Assembly: GCA_958295515.1 (NCBI GenBank)
Contig: CATQGW010000005.1
Location: 124,001 to 188,000, forward strand
DNA: 64,000 nt
Reading direction: 5' to 3'
Source: an uncultured Dehalococcoidia bacterium
GTDB lineage: Bacteria > Chloroflexota > Dehalococcoidia > Bin125
The translations under genes and the position numbers were made by a program. A model generated the notes under the pieces. That model was not told the DNA's origin and searched no databases. It saw nothing but the letters and a program-made list of their open reading frames with translations. How positions within the stretch are numbered: the stretch's first letter is position 1; each line of letters begins with the position of its first letter. Positions 23,880 through 32,027 of this stretch are shown one piece after another.

Positions 23880-24419
23880 TTATTCGGCGGGGGGTTTCCA
23901 GCGGAGGGTGCGGGGTTGGACGCGGGAGGCGCGGTCGCCGGCGTCGTCGGGTTCGAGGAGGACTTGATCGCCGGGGCGGATGATGCCTTCGCGGGCGACG
24001 CGGGCGTAGAGGCGGCTGCGGCCGGGCTCGACCTGCTGGTTGATGCGGTTGAAGTCGCCGTCGCGGAAGCAGTGGGCGATGGTTTTGCAGGGGGCGGCGT
24101 AGGAGGTGACTTCGACGATCACCTGGTCGCCGAGGCGGAGGCGGGCGCCGGGCACGATGCGCCGCCAGTCGAGGCCGCGCACGGTCACGTTTTCGCCGGC
24201 TGCGCCGGCGTGGATGTCGTTGCCGGCGGCGCGCAGGCCGTCGATCACCTCGGCGGACCAGAGGCAGACGGCGCGCTCGCGTCCGCCGTGGTGGCGGCGG
24301 TCGCGCTGGCGGTCGCGGGTCAGTCCGAAGGCGTTGACGACGGCTTCGGTGACGGCGCGTTTGGGCACGCCGCCGGGCGAGACGCTGAGTTGTTCGATTC
24401 GTCCCTCGGCGGTTTGCAT
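23880..24419 (-). CDS. MOSC-domain protein
   Basis: 179 residues. GRIEQLSVSPGGVPKRAV at the start, AGENVTVRGLDWRRIVPGARLRLG, the conserved Cys in YAAPCKTIAHCF and GIIRPGDQVLLEPD at the end are the MOSC pattern. MOSC domains carry sulfur or bind molybdenum cofactor through the conserved Cys, consistent with molybdoenzymes in this genome (see 54850-57150). No MOSC_N domain is attached. It lies 52 bases downstream of the halogenase-like gene in the same direction. Confidence 0.87.
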   Translation of the reverse strand: MQTAEGRIEQLSVSPGGVPKRAVTEAVVNAFGLTRDRQRDRRHHGGRERAVCLWSAEVIDGLRAAGNDIHAGAAGENVTVRGLDWRRIVPGARLRLGDQVIVEVTSYAAPCKTIAHCFRDGDFNRINQQVEPGRSRLYARVAREGIIRPGDQVLLEPDDAGDRASRVQPRTLRWKPPAE

Positions 24420-24471
24420 GGGCGGCTCCTCGGGTGCGTTGGCAGTGTAGGCAACCGACGGGGGCGGCGGG

Positions 24472-26109
24472 CTATTGCGCGTCGAAGCGGGCGATCATGC
24501 CGTCCACGTAGAGCACGCGAAGGGCGGTGAGCAGGCCGGGCAGCAGCTGGGCGCGCTGCTCGTCGGGCAGGCCGTGGAGCATGGCGTCGATGATCCGGCG
24601 GGCGCTCTGCGCGCCGTCGAGGCCCTGTAGGAGGCGGGCGACGACGAGGCTGATGGGCGCGCCGTGGGGTCGGCTGGGGGAGCTGACGACGGCGCCCCAC
24701 TCGAACTCGCCGTCGCCCACGACGGGCTTGCGCTCGAGCTGGACGCCTTCGGCGAGGATGGGGACGCAGTCGAGCAGTGGGCTGCGTTCGGGCCAGTGGC
24801 GGTCGATCAGGGCGGCGGCGGCGCGTTCGCGCTCGGCGCGCTGCTGCTCGACGGCGGCGACGCCCTGGACGAAGTCGGGGGGCGCTTCGCCGCGTTCGAG
24901 CACGACGCGCTCGTAGCCCTGGGGGGGCTGGCCGGCGACGGCGGCGATGAAGGCTTCGCGGGCGGTGACGGGGTCCTCGCCGCCGACGATGCGGCGGGCT
25001 TCCCAGAAGTAGGAGTCGGCGGTGCGGTTGCTGGCGTAGAAGAGCGCGGCCATTTCGCGGAACTGGTGGTACTGCTGCATGTAGAGCTGGGTGTAGACCT
25101 CGGCGGCGGGGGCGCGCATTTCGGGGGTGCGCAGGGCGCTGGCGACGTAGGCGGCGGCGAGCACGGCGGAGGAGAGGGCGAGATGCACGCCGGAGGAGAA
25201 GAGGGGGTCGATGAAGCAGGCGGCGTCGCCGACGAGGATGTAGCCGTCGCCGACGAGGCGCTGGGAGACGTAGGACCAGTCGCGCACGATGCGTGCTTCA
25301 TCCAGGCGCTCGGCGGAGGCGAGCATGCGGCTGGTGTGGGTGGTGGCGGCGAGTTGGGCTTCGAGGAACTGCGCGGCCTGCTGCTCGGTGAGGCGCTCGG
25401 CGGCCCAGGCGGCATCGACCACAACGCCTACGGACATGATGTCGTCGGGCAGTGGGATCGCCCAGGTCCAGCCGTGGGCGAAGGCTTCGATGAAGATGTT
25501 GCCGGAATCGATGCCTGCGAGGCGCTGCGCGCCGCGGAAGTAGGAGTAGACGGCGAGGTTGCGGAAGAAGTCGTCGGGTTGGCGCAGCGAGAGGCGGCGT
25601 CCGATCAGGCCGGACTGACCGGTGGCGTCGACGACCCAGGCGGCTTCGATGGTCTGTGGGTCGCCGCCGGCTTCGGGTCGGCAGGTGACGGCGGCGGCGC
25701 GCTCGCCGTCGAACCGGACATCGAGAGCGCGCCAGCCTTCGCGCACCTCGACGCCTGCGCGGCGGCTGTTTTCGAGCAGGATCTGGTCGAACTGCGGGCG
25801 GTGGACCTGGTAGGCGTGCGGGTAGCGGGCGTTGGTCTCGCGGAAGTGCCAGGACCAGGGGGCGTCGTCGCGTCCCCAGACCATGGTTGCGCCGTATTTG
25901 GGGGTGAAGCCGGCGGCTTCGATTTCGGGCATGACGCCGAGCGTTTCGAGGATGGGGATGGAGGCGGGGAGGAGGGATTCGCCGACATGTTCGCGGGGGA
26001 ATTGTTCGCGTTCGAGGAGGAGGACGTTCCAGCCCTGGCGGGCGAGGAGGGTGGCGGTGGTGGAGCCGGCGGGTCCGCCGCCGAGGATGATGATGGGGGG
26101 GGTGGGCAT
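24472..26109 (-). CDS. Flavin-dependent halogenase-like FAD oxidoreductase
   Basis: 545 residues. FAD-binding GGGPAGS (10-16) is followed by EHVGESLLPAS and FTPKYGATMVWG, which carries Lys71 at the place of the halogenase lysine. WTWAIP (214-219) is the WxWxIP signature of flavin-dependent halogenases. GDAACFIDPLFSSGVHLAL is the second FAD motif. The C-terminal 100 residues include SLVVARLLQGLDGAQSARRII, a small helical or winged domain. It could be a true halogenase or a related geranylgeranyl-reductase-like hydroxylase; the WxWxIP plus Lys favours the first. It has no obvious Shine-Dalgarno, and a type C repeat starts only 14 bases upstream of the ATG. Confidence 0.82.
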   Translation of the reverse strand: MPTPPIIILGGGPAGSTTATLLARQGWNVLLLEREQFPREHVGESLLPASIPILETLGVMPEIEAAGFTPKYGATMVWGRDDAPWSWHFRETNARYPHAYQVHRPQFDQILLENSRRAGVEVREGWRALDVRFDGERAAAVTCRPEAGGDPQTIEAAWVVDATGQSGLIGRRLSLRQPDDFFRNLAVYSYFRGAQRLAGIDSGNIFIEAFAHGWTWAIPLPDDIMSVGVVVDAAWAAERLTEQQAAQFLEAQLAATTHTSRMLASAERLDEARIVRDWSYVSQRLVGDGYILVGDAACFIDPLFSSGVHLALSSAVLAAAYVASALRTPEMRAPAAEVYTQLYMQQYHQFREMAALFYASNRTADSYFWEARRIVGGEDPVTAREAFIAAVAGQPPQGYERVVLERGEAPPDFVQGVAAVEQQRAERERAAAALIDRHWPERSPLLDCVPILAEGVQLERKPVVGDGEFEWGAVVSSPSRPHGAPISLVVARLLQGLDGAQSARRIIDAMLHGLPDEQRAQLLPGLLTALRVLYVDGMIARFDAQ

Positions 26110-26123
26110 GTGGGGCAGGGTAC

Positions 26124-26209
26124 CCCGTCATTCCCGCGAACGCGGGAATCTCGTGGCGGTACCTCGGAGGTTGCGCGGGGGAGATTCCCGCGTTCGCGGG
26201 AATGACGGA
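26124..26209. repeat. Type C 86-bp double-hairpin element (copy 3), abutting a start codon
   Basis: Same 27-base inverted ends and GTGGCGGTACCTCGGAGGTT centre as the other copies; the outer T is C here. Only 14 bases separate it from the ATG of the halogenase-like gene at 26109. The promoter or leader of that gene must therefore include or lie beyond the element. Confidence 0.9.
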
Positions 26210-26280
26210 CAAAGGGGGCGGGAGATGACGGACAGTGGGGATGGCGGGGAGGGGGTGGGAGGTCGTGCGCGGCCTTGGTG

Positions 26281-26322
26281 CTGGGCACGGCGAGATACCC
26301 GCGGCAAGCGCGGGTATGACGG
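26281..26322 (+). repeat. Type B palindromic element
   Basis: CTGGGCACGGCGAGATACCC then GCGGCAAGCGCGGGTATGACGGA. It is followed by decayed copies of its own right end (GCGCGGGTATGGCG). Apart from repeats and the terminator, the 26110-26486 gap appears empty. Confidence 0.85.
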
Positions 26323-26425
26323 AGATCTTCTGCGCGGGTATGGCGCGTAGGTGGGGGTGGCGGAGGTGGGGCGTGGGTGTGGCGGAAGGTGGAGCGGAGC
26401 GGGGGCAGTGAGGAGGGGGGGACGC

Positions 26426-26458
26426 AAAGCCGCCCCGACTTTTGGTCGGGGCGGCTTT
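26426..26458 (-). terminator. Strong intrinsic terminator-like hairpin
   Basis: AAAGCCGCCCCGAC, loop TTTTG, GTCGGGGCGGCTTT: a perfect 14-bp GC-rich stem with A/T flanks. It lies 28 bases past the stop of the LLM oxidoreductase gene, whose transcription would run into it. It is unlike the A, B and C repeats and is the clearest Rho-independent terminator in the window. Confidence 0.8.
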
Positions 26459-26486
26459 GGTGGTGGCGGGGGGGTTGGGGAGGGGG

Positions 26487-27779
26487 TTAGGCCTCCATGG
26501 GCTCGTTGGTTTGGGTGTCTACCTCGAAGGGGCCTTTGAGGTCGAGCTCTTTGCCCATTTCGCGGACGGCGGGGATGACTTCCTCGCCGAAGAGGCGGAG
26601 GGAGCGCATGGAGTCCTCGTGGGTCATTGCGCCGTCGCCGTCCCAGAAGAAGATCGAGCCGGGGCGGAGGGTTTCCAGCACGTGGCGGATCTTGGGGATG
26701 ACCGTCTTCGGGGTGCCGGAGATGATCGAGTACTTCTTGGACTGTTCCTCGTAGGTGCCGAGGAAGTCGGCCTGGTCCTGGGCGTCGGAGTTGGGTGCTT
26801 CGACTTCGGCGCCGGTGGGGACGAGGCTGCGGCCGCGGGCGGCGGCGGCGAAGGTGGAGACGGTGGGCAGCAGCGAGGTGCGGCTGGTGAGGCCGGGCAG
26901 GTTCTGGAGGTTGGCGCGGACCTGGCCCTGGTTGCCTTCGAGGAAGGGGTTGGCGGGGCCGGCGATGTACTTGCGGCCGGCCTCTTCAGCCAGCTCTTCG
27001 GTCTCGTCGACGTGGACCTTGAACAGGTAGCCGTGGTGCTGGGTGCCGGCTTCGTAGCCCTGTTCCTTGGCGACCTCGTCGTAGTACTCGAAGGACTTTT
27101 TGGTGGGTTCGAGTTCGGTGGCGAGCATGATGTAGGGGTAGCGCTGCTCGGCGCACCAGGCGACGGTGTTGCGGCTCATGACGCCGGGGATCCAGATTTG
27201 GGGGTGCGGCTCCTGGTAGGGGCGGGCCCAGGGGTTGACGTAGCGGTACTGGTAGTGCTCGCCCTCCCAGCGGAAGGGGCCGGGGGTGCTCCAGGCCTTG
27301 ACGACGAAGTCGTGGGCTTCCTGGAAGCGCTCCCAGTTGAAGGGCGCCTGGGAGTTGTGTGCGACGCTCTCGCGGCCGGTGCCGCGCACCCAGCCGGTGA
27401 CGAGGCGGCCGCGGGAGATCATGTCGATCTCGGCGAGCTCTTCGGCGAGCCAGAGGGGGTCTTCCCAGATGGGGAGGACGTTGCCGAGCAGGACGATCTT
27501 GGCGCGCTTGGTGATGCGGGCGAGGATCGCGGCTTCGACGTTCATCACGCCGCCCATGCAGAAGGGGGTGGAGTGGTGCTCGTTGAGCATCAGGCCGTCG
27601 AAGCCCATTTCCTCGGCGTAGACCTTTTCGTCGAGGTAGCGGTTGTAGAGGTCGGCGCCGATGCGGGGGTTGTAGTCCCCGTTGGTCATGCCGAGGTCTT
27701 CGATCTCGCGGCCGGTGGAGCCGACCCAACCGGAATCGAAGTCCTGGTAGGGACGCTCGGTGAAGTAGCCAATGAACAT
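26487..27779 (-). CDS. LLM-class (luciferase-like) flavin-dependent monooxygenase
   Basis: 430 residues. MFIGYFTERPYQD, EEMGFDGLMLNEHHSTPF, AKIVLLGNVLPIWEDPLWLAEELAEIDMISRGRLVTGWVRGTG and IWIPGVMSRNTVAWCAEQ are standard bacterial-luciferase-fold blocks that bind reduced flavin. Substrates in this family are small organic molecules oxidised with O2; none can be named here. LLM enzymes are often highly expanded in Chloroflexota of the SAR202 type. The ATG at 27779 follows GGGAAGGAAACCCGC. A strong terminator hairpin follows the stop. Confidence 0.9.
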   Translation of the reverse strand: MFIGYFTERPYQDFDSGWVGSTGREIEDLGMTNGDYNPRIGADLYNRYLDEKVYAEEMGFDGLMLNEHHSTPFCMGGVMNVEAAILARITKRAKIVLLGNVLPIWEDPLWLAEELAEIDMISRGRLVTGWVRGTGRESVAHNSQAPFNWERFQEAHDFVVKAWSTPGPFRWEGEHYQYRYVNPWARPYQEPHPQIWIPGVMSRNTVAWCAEQRYPYIMLATELEPTKKSFEYYDEVAKEQGYEAGTQHHGYLFKVHVDETEELAEEAGRKYIAGPANPFLEGNQGQVRANLQNLPGLTSRTSLLPTVSTFAAAARGRSLVPTGAEVEAPNSDAQDQADFLGTYEEQSKKYSIISGTPKTVIPKIRHVLETLRPGSIFFWDGDGAMTHEDSMRSLRLFGEEVIPAVREMGKELDLKGPFEVDTQTNEPMEA

Positions 27780-27855
27780 GCGGGTTTCCTTCCCGTGCCC
27801 CGCGGTGGGCGGGGGATGTTGCGCAGGATAGCGCCTGCGCGTTGGGGGCGGCGGG

Positions 27856-28647
27856 TTAGCCGCCGGCGATGTGTGCGGCGACGGCGGCTGCGGCGGTGTC
27901 GGCGGCTTCGAGCTCGAGCAGGTGGCCGAGTCCGGGCAGCACCTGGAGGGTGGCGTTGGGCAGGGCGGCTTCGTAGGCCTGGGCGACGCCGATGGGGGTG
28001 ACGCGGTCCTCTTCGCCCCAGAGCAGCAGGGTGCGCACCTGGGTTTCGCTGAGCAGGTGGGGCAGCTGGCGGTTGAACATCCAGGGCTTCCAGGTGAGCC
28101 GCGCGGTCATTTCGCGGCTGAAGTCCCAGAGTTCTTTGAGTTCGGGGGCGGCCTCGTCGCCGAAGACTTCGGCGTAGGCCTGGTCGGAGGAGAAGCCGAG
28201 CTTCACGTATTCCTCGAACTCGTAGAAGATCACGTCGGCGATTTCGCCTTCTTCGGGCTGGATGCCGGCGGCGCCGATGAGGGTGAGGGAGGTGAGGTCG
28301 TGGTCGCTCATGCTGGCGAGTTCGGCGGCGACCCAGCCGCCGAAGCCGAGGCCGACCAGATGGACGGAGCCGAGCCCGAGGGCTTCGATGGTGCGGCGCA
28401 CGAGGATCGCCATGTCGCGGGTGGAGCGTGCCCAGGCGGGGCGCTCGGACTGCCCGTAGCCGGGCAGGTCGGGGACGCTGACGGCGTGCCCGGCGGCGAG
28501 TTGTTCGTAGAACGGGATCCAGCCGGGGTTGCCGGTGGAGTGGTGGAGGACGACGACGGGTTCGCCGGCGCCGTCCTGGAGGACGCGGACGCTGCCGCCG
28601 GCGACCTGGACGGTGGTTTCGGAGTGGGTTTCGGTTTGTGTCGTCAC
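27856..28647 (-). CDS. Alpha/beta hydrolase-fold protein with Gly in place of the nucleophile
   Basis: 263 residues from GTG 28647. The fold is clear: VVVLHHSTGNPGWIPF (oxyanion region), VPDLPGYGQSERP, the elbow VHLVGLGFGGWVAAELA, acid WGEEDRVTP and base GLGHLLELE. In the elbow the nucleophile position (usually Ser in GHSFGG) is Gly101, while Asp and His remain. It therefore probably lacks classical hydrolase activity; related cofactor-free oxygenases, lyases or binding proteins of the same fold are alternatives. It is followed 76 bases later by the LLM gene in the same direction, a likely operon. Confidence 0.85.
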   Translation of the reverse strand: MTTQTETHSETTVQVAGGSVRVLQDGAGEPVVVLHHSTGNPGWIPFYEQLAAGHAVSVPDLPGYGQSERPAWARSTRDMAILVRRTIEALGLGSVHLVGLGFGGWVAAELASMSDHDLTSLTLIGAAGIQPEEGEIADVIFYEFEEYVKLGFSSDQAYAEVFGDEAAPELKELWDFSREMTARLTWKPWMFNRQLPHLLSETQVRTLLLWGEEDRVTPIGVAQAYEAALPNATLQVLPGLGHLLELEAADTAAAAVAAHIAGG

Positions 28648-28735
28648 GCAGGTTGCTTTCCCTTGGCCTAAGTGTCGGGTGTGAGACTATTGCGAACGGC
28701 AATCAATCGCAACCACGGGCGACGGAGCAGCGGCA

Positions 28736-31700
28736 ATGCTGGGACTGGTACGACTGGCGGCGCTGCGCGAGCTGCGGGGTGGCTGGCGGTTGTTGTTGGT
28801 CGCGGCGGCGGTGCTGATCTTCGCGGCTTCGCTGACGGCGCTGCCGCTGGTGTACCGGGCGACGGCGGCGGATCTGGCGCTGCGGGAGTTGATTGAGCAG
28901 AGTCCGGACGCGGTGGGCTTTACGGATCATGCGCGGGCGGGGCGGCCGGCGGCGCAGGAGGATGTGGCGGCGGCGGATCAGACGGCGGCGCGGCTGCGGG
29001 CGGAGCATCTGGGCGGGTTCGAGGGTCTGGTGGGCGAGACGCGGCGGATGAGCGAGACGCCGCTGGGGGTGGCGCGCTGGCTGCGGACGGACAACGGGAT
29101 TCAGGAGGCGCTGCCGGGTTATTTTCTGACGGCGGAGGAGCTGCGGGAGCACGCGCGGTTGGTGAGCGGGCGGTGGCCTGCGCAATCGGCGGCGGAGGTG
29201 GGGGCGGGGCCGCTGCCGGTAGTGCTCGGGGCGGAGCTGGCGGCGGCGGTGGGATTTGATGTGGGCACGGTGATCGTGTGGGGTCCCGGGCTTGAGGCTG
29301 AGGTGGTGGGGATTGTGGCGCCGCCGGCGGACGATCTGCTCGTGTTTCATGGGACTGATGTCTGGTTTGAGCTACAGATCGATATCAGCATCGGCGGGGC
29401 GGAGGAGCCGTTTTTTGCGATCTTCGTCGAGGAAGAGGTGTTGATTGGGGGTCTCGCGGCACGTGGGCTGGAGGTTCCGCTGACGCACCGGATCCGCACG
29501 CAGCTGGATGCGGGGGCGCTGACCAGCGACGATGTGGAGCCGGCGATCGAGGGTTTGGCGGCGTACCTACAGCAGGGCAATCGGCTGGAGGGGGGATCGG
29601 CGTCGGCGCTGCTGCATCGGGTGTTGGAGAATTTTCAGCGTCGCGCGACGTTCAGCGCGGGGCAATCGCTGATCGCGGGGTTGCAGCTGGTGGCGGTGGC
29701 GCTGTTTGCGGTGGCGCTGGTGGGGCGGCGGGTGGCGGCGCGGACGGCGGAGGATCGGGAGCGGCTGGCGGCGCGCGGGGCGCGGGCCTGGCAGCAGGCG
29801 GCGGCGCAGGCGATGTTGGGTTTGTGGATTGCGGCGCCGGCGGCGGCGCTGGGCGCGCCGCTGGCGGCGTTCGCGCTGCACCACTCGGGGTCGCTGGAGG
29901 CGATCGCGCGGGTGAGCGGGGGCGAGCCGCTGGATACGCGGCTGACGACGGAGGCGTGGCTGCTGGCGGTGGGCGGGGCGGTTGCGGCGTGGCTGGCGTT
30001 CGCGGCGCCGGCCTGGCTGGAGGCGCGGCGGCGGGTGGATTTGCGCGAGCGTGGGCGTCCGCAGCGGCAGAGCATTGTGCAGCGGGCCTGGCTCGATGTG
30101 GCGCTGCTGGCGCTGGCGGCGGTGCTGTTCTTGCAGTTTCGCTCGCAGGCGACGGGCGGGGCGCTGGCGGCGTTCGAGCAGGGCGGGATCAATCCGGTGC
30201 TGATGCTCAGTCCAGGTCTGCTGCTGCTGGGCGCGGCGTTGGTGCTGGTTCGGATTGCGCCGCGGGTGCTGAATTGGGCGGCGCGGGGGCTGGGCCGCAC
30301 GGGCGCGCCGGCCTGGGCGCTGCTGGCGCTGCAAAGCGCAGCGCGGCGGCCGGCGGCGGCGATGTCGATGGTGGTGCTGGTCGCGTTCATTACCGCGGTG
30401 GGGCTGATCTCGGCGACGTATGCGGCGACGATCCGGGATACGGAGGAGGAGCGGATTCGTTATCAGGTGGGGTCGGAAGTGCGGGGGGTGTCGATCGGAT
30501 CGAATCTTGCGAACTCGAGTATGGCGCGGGTGACGGAGCCGTTCGATTCGCGGGCGGGCGTAACTGGAGCGTCGGCGGCCTACCGGGGGATTGGGAATAT
30601 TGGCGGGGATCAGAGCGGGAGCCGAGTGATTTTGCTGGGGGTGCAGAGCGAGCGGTTGGGCGATCTGGTGGAGCTGAATGAGGATCAGCTGGGGCTGCCG
30701 GCGGAGGAATTGCTGGCGGCGATTCGGCGGGAGCCGGGCAGTCCGGGGCAGCCGCTGCCGGAGGATGCGGAGGGGCTGGTGGTCTGGGCGCGCAGCGATC
30801 CGGCGGACACCAATCTGGAGATGTTCGCGCGGATCATCGACCGCTACGGGCAGGTGAAAGAGCGCAAGTTCAGCGGGGAGCTGGGCGGCGAGTGGAGCGA
30901 GTTGCGGGCGTCGCTGAGGGGCAGCGTGGAGCGTCCGCTGGCGGAACCGCTGCGGCTGGCGGCGCTGATTCTGCGTCCGCGGGCGCGGGTGGTGCGCGCG
31001 CCGACGGGGGCGCTGTGGCTGGACGAGATGCGCGTGGAAACGGCGGACGGGACGGTTGTGGTGGAGGCGTTTGAAGAGGGCGCGCCGTGGCGCTCGGCGA
31101 TTGGGGTGGCTGGCGGGGATCGCGTGGAGGTGGATTCGGCGAACGCCCGAGCGGGGGATGGGGCGCTGCGCTACGGCTGGACGGGGTTGGGCGCGAACGA
31201 TGAATTGTTGGTGGTGCGCGACTCGCCCAACCTGCCGGTGCGGGCGGCGATTGATCGGGCGTCGCTGGAGGCGGCGGGGCTGTCGGTGGGCGATGTGGCG
31301 CCTGTGCTGGTGGGGGGCGCGGCGATCCCGTTGCAGATTGCGGCGGTGGTGGACTACGTGCCGACGCTGAATCCGGCGCAGGGAGGGTTTGTGGTGGCGG
31401 ATCTGGCGGCGCTGCGGTCGGCGGCGCTGGTCGCGGCGAGCCGCGCGGTGCTGCCGATTACGGAGGTCTGGGCGGGGGCGGAGACGGACGCGGTGCGGGG
31501 GGTGGTGGGCGAGTTGATGGATGAGGTGTATCTGGCGAGCGTGGTGCTGGACGCGGAGCGATCGCTGGAGGAGGCGCGCTCGGATCCGTTTCGCTCGGGA
31601 GGGATCGCAGCGCTCTTCGTGGTGGGATTTCTGGGGCTGCTGCTGATGGGGGCGACGACGCTGTTTCTGACGCTGGCGGCGGAGGGGCGGGAGCGGGCGC

Positions 31701-32026
31701 GGGAGTTCGCGTTGCTGCAAACGATCGGCTACGGACGTACGGCGCTGCGGCTACAGGCAGCGGTGGAGGTGCTGCTGGTGCTGGTGATCGGGGCGGCGGC
31801 GGGAATTGCGCTGGGTCGTGCGGTGGCGGGGGCGCTGCTGGGCTTTCTGGAGGTCACGGCGGAGGGTGTGCGGGCGGCGCCGCCGATGACCGTCTCGGTG
31901 GATTGGCTGGTGGCCTCGCTGGGGGTGGCGGCGCTGGCGGCCTGCGCGCTGGCGGGGGTGCTGCTGGTCGCGCGCTGGGTGGAAGCGCGTGATGCGGCGG
32001 CGCTGCTGCGGGAGTGGGAGGACTGA
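28736..32026 (+). CDS. Very large FtsX-type ABC transporter permease (1)
   Basis: 1096 residues. An N-terminal span (18-40, RLLLVAAAVLIFAASLTALP) is followed by a large extracytoplasmic domain. A central membrane block from about 305 to 565 (GLQLVAVALFAVALVGRRVA, MSMVVLVAFITAVGLISATY) comes next, then a second big extracellular part. The C-terminal FtsX domain contains REFALLQTIGYGRTALRLQA and three spans. This two-domain layout resembles MacB/LolC-type mechanotransmission permeases. No ATPase or lipoprotein gene adjoins it. The stop is one base before the ATG of a second, similar permease, so both are probably made together. Confidence 0.85.
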   Translation: MLGLVRLAALRELRGGWRLLLVAAAVLIFAASLTALPLVYRATAADLALRELIEQSPDAVGFTDHARAGRPAAQEDVAAADQTAARLRAEHLGGFEGLVGETRRMSETPLGVARWLRTDNGIQEALPGYFLTAEELREHARLVSGRWPAQSAAEVGAGPLPVVLGAELAAAVGFDVGTVIVWGPGLEAEVVGIVAPPADDLLVFHGTDVWFELQIDISIGGAEEPFFAIFVEEEVLIGGLAARGLEVPLTHRIRTQLDAGALTSDDVEPAIEGLAAYLQQGNRLEGGSASALLHRVLENFQRRATFSAGQSLIAGLQLVAVALFAVALVGRRVAARTAEDRERLAARGARAWQQAAAQAMLGLWIAAPAAALGAPLAAFALHHSGSLEAIARVSGGEPLDTRLTTEAWLLAVGGAVAAWLAFAAPAWLEARRRVDLRERGRPQRQSIVQRAWLDVALLALAAVLFLQFRSQATGGALAAFEQGGINPVLMLSPGLLLLGAALVLVRIAPRVLNWAARGLGRTGAPAWALLALQSAARRPAAAMSMVVLVAFITAVGLISATYAATIRDTEEERIRYQVGSEVRGVSIGSNLANSSMARVTEPFDSRAGVTGASAAYRGIGNIGGDQSGSRVILLGVQSERLGDLVELNEDQLGLPAEELLAAIRREPGSPGQPLPEDAEGLVVWARSDPADTNLEMFARIIDRYGQVKERKFSGELGGEWSELRASLRGSVERPLAEPLRLAALILRPRARVVRAPTGALWLDEMRVETADGTVVVEAFEEGAPWRSAIGVAGGDRVEVDSANARAGDGALRYGWTGLGANDELLVVRDSPNLPVRAAIDRASLEAAGLSVGDVAPVLVGGAAIPLQIAAVVDYVPTLNPAQGGFVVADLAALRSAALVAASRAVLPITEVWAGAETDAVRGVVGELMDEVYLASVVLDAERSLEEARSDPFRSGGIAALFVVGFLGLLLMGATTLFLTLAAEGRERAREFALLQTIGYGRTALRLQAAVEVLLVLVIGAAAGIALGRAVAGALLGFLEVTAEGVRAAPPMTVSVDWLVASLGVAALAACALAGVLLVARWVEARDAAALLREWED

Positions 32027-32027
32027 G

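Noticed and set aside
24472-26109. Assignment as tryptophan 7-halogenase
   Set aside because: WxWxIP and the Lys support a halogenase-like fold, but the substrate cannot be inferred, so no specific name is given.
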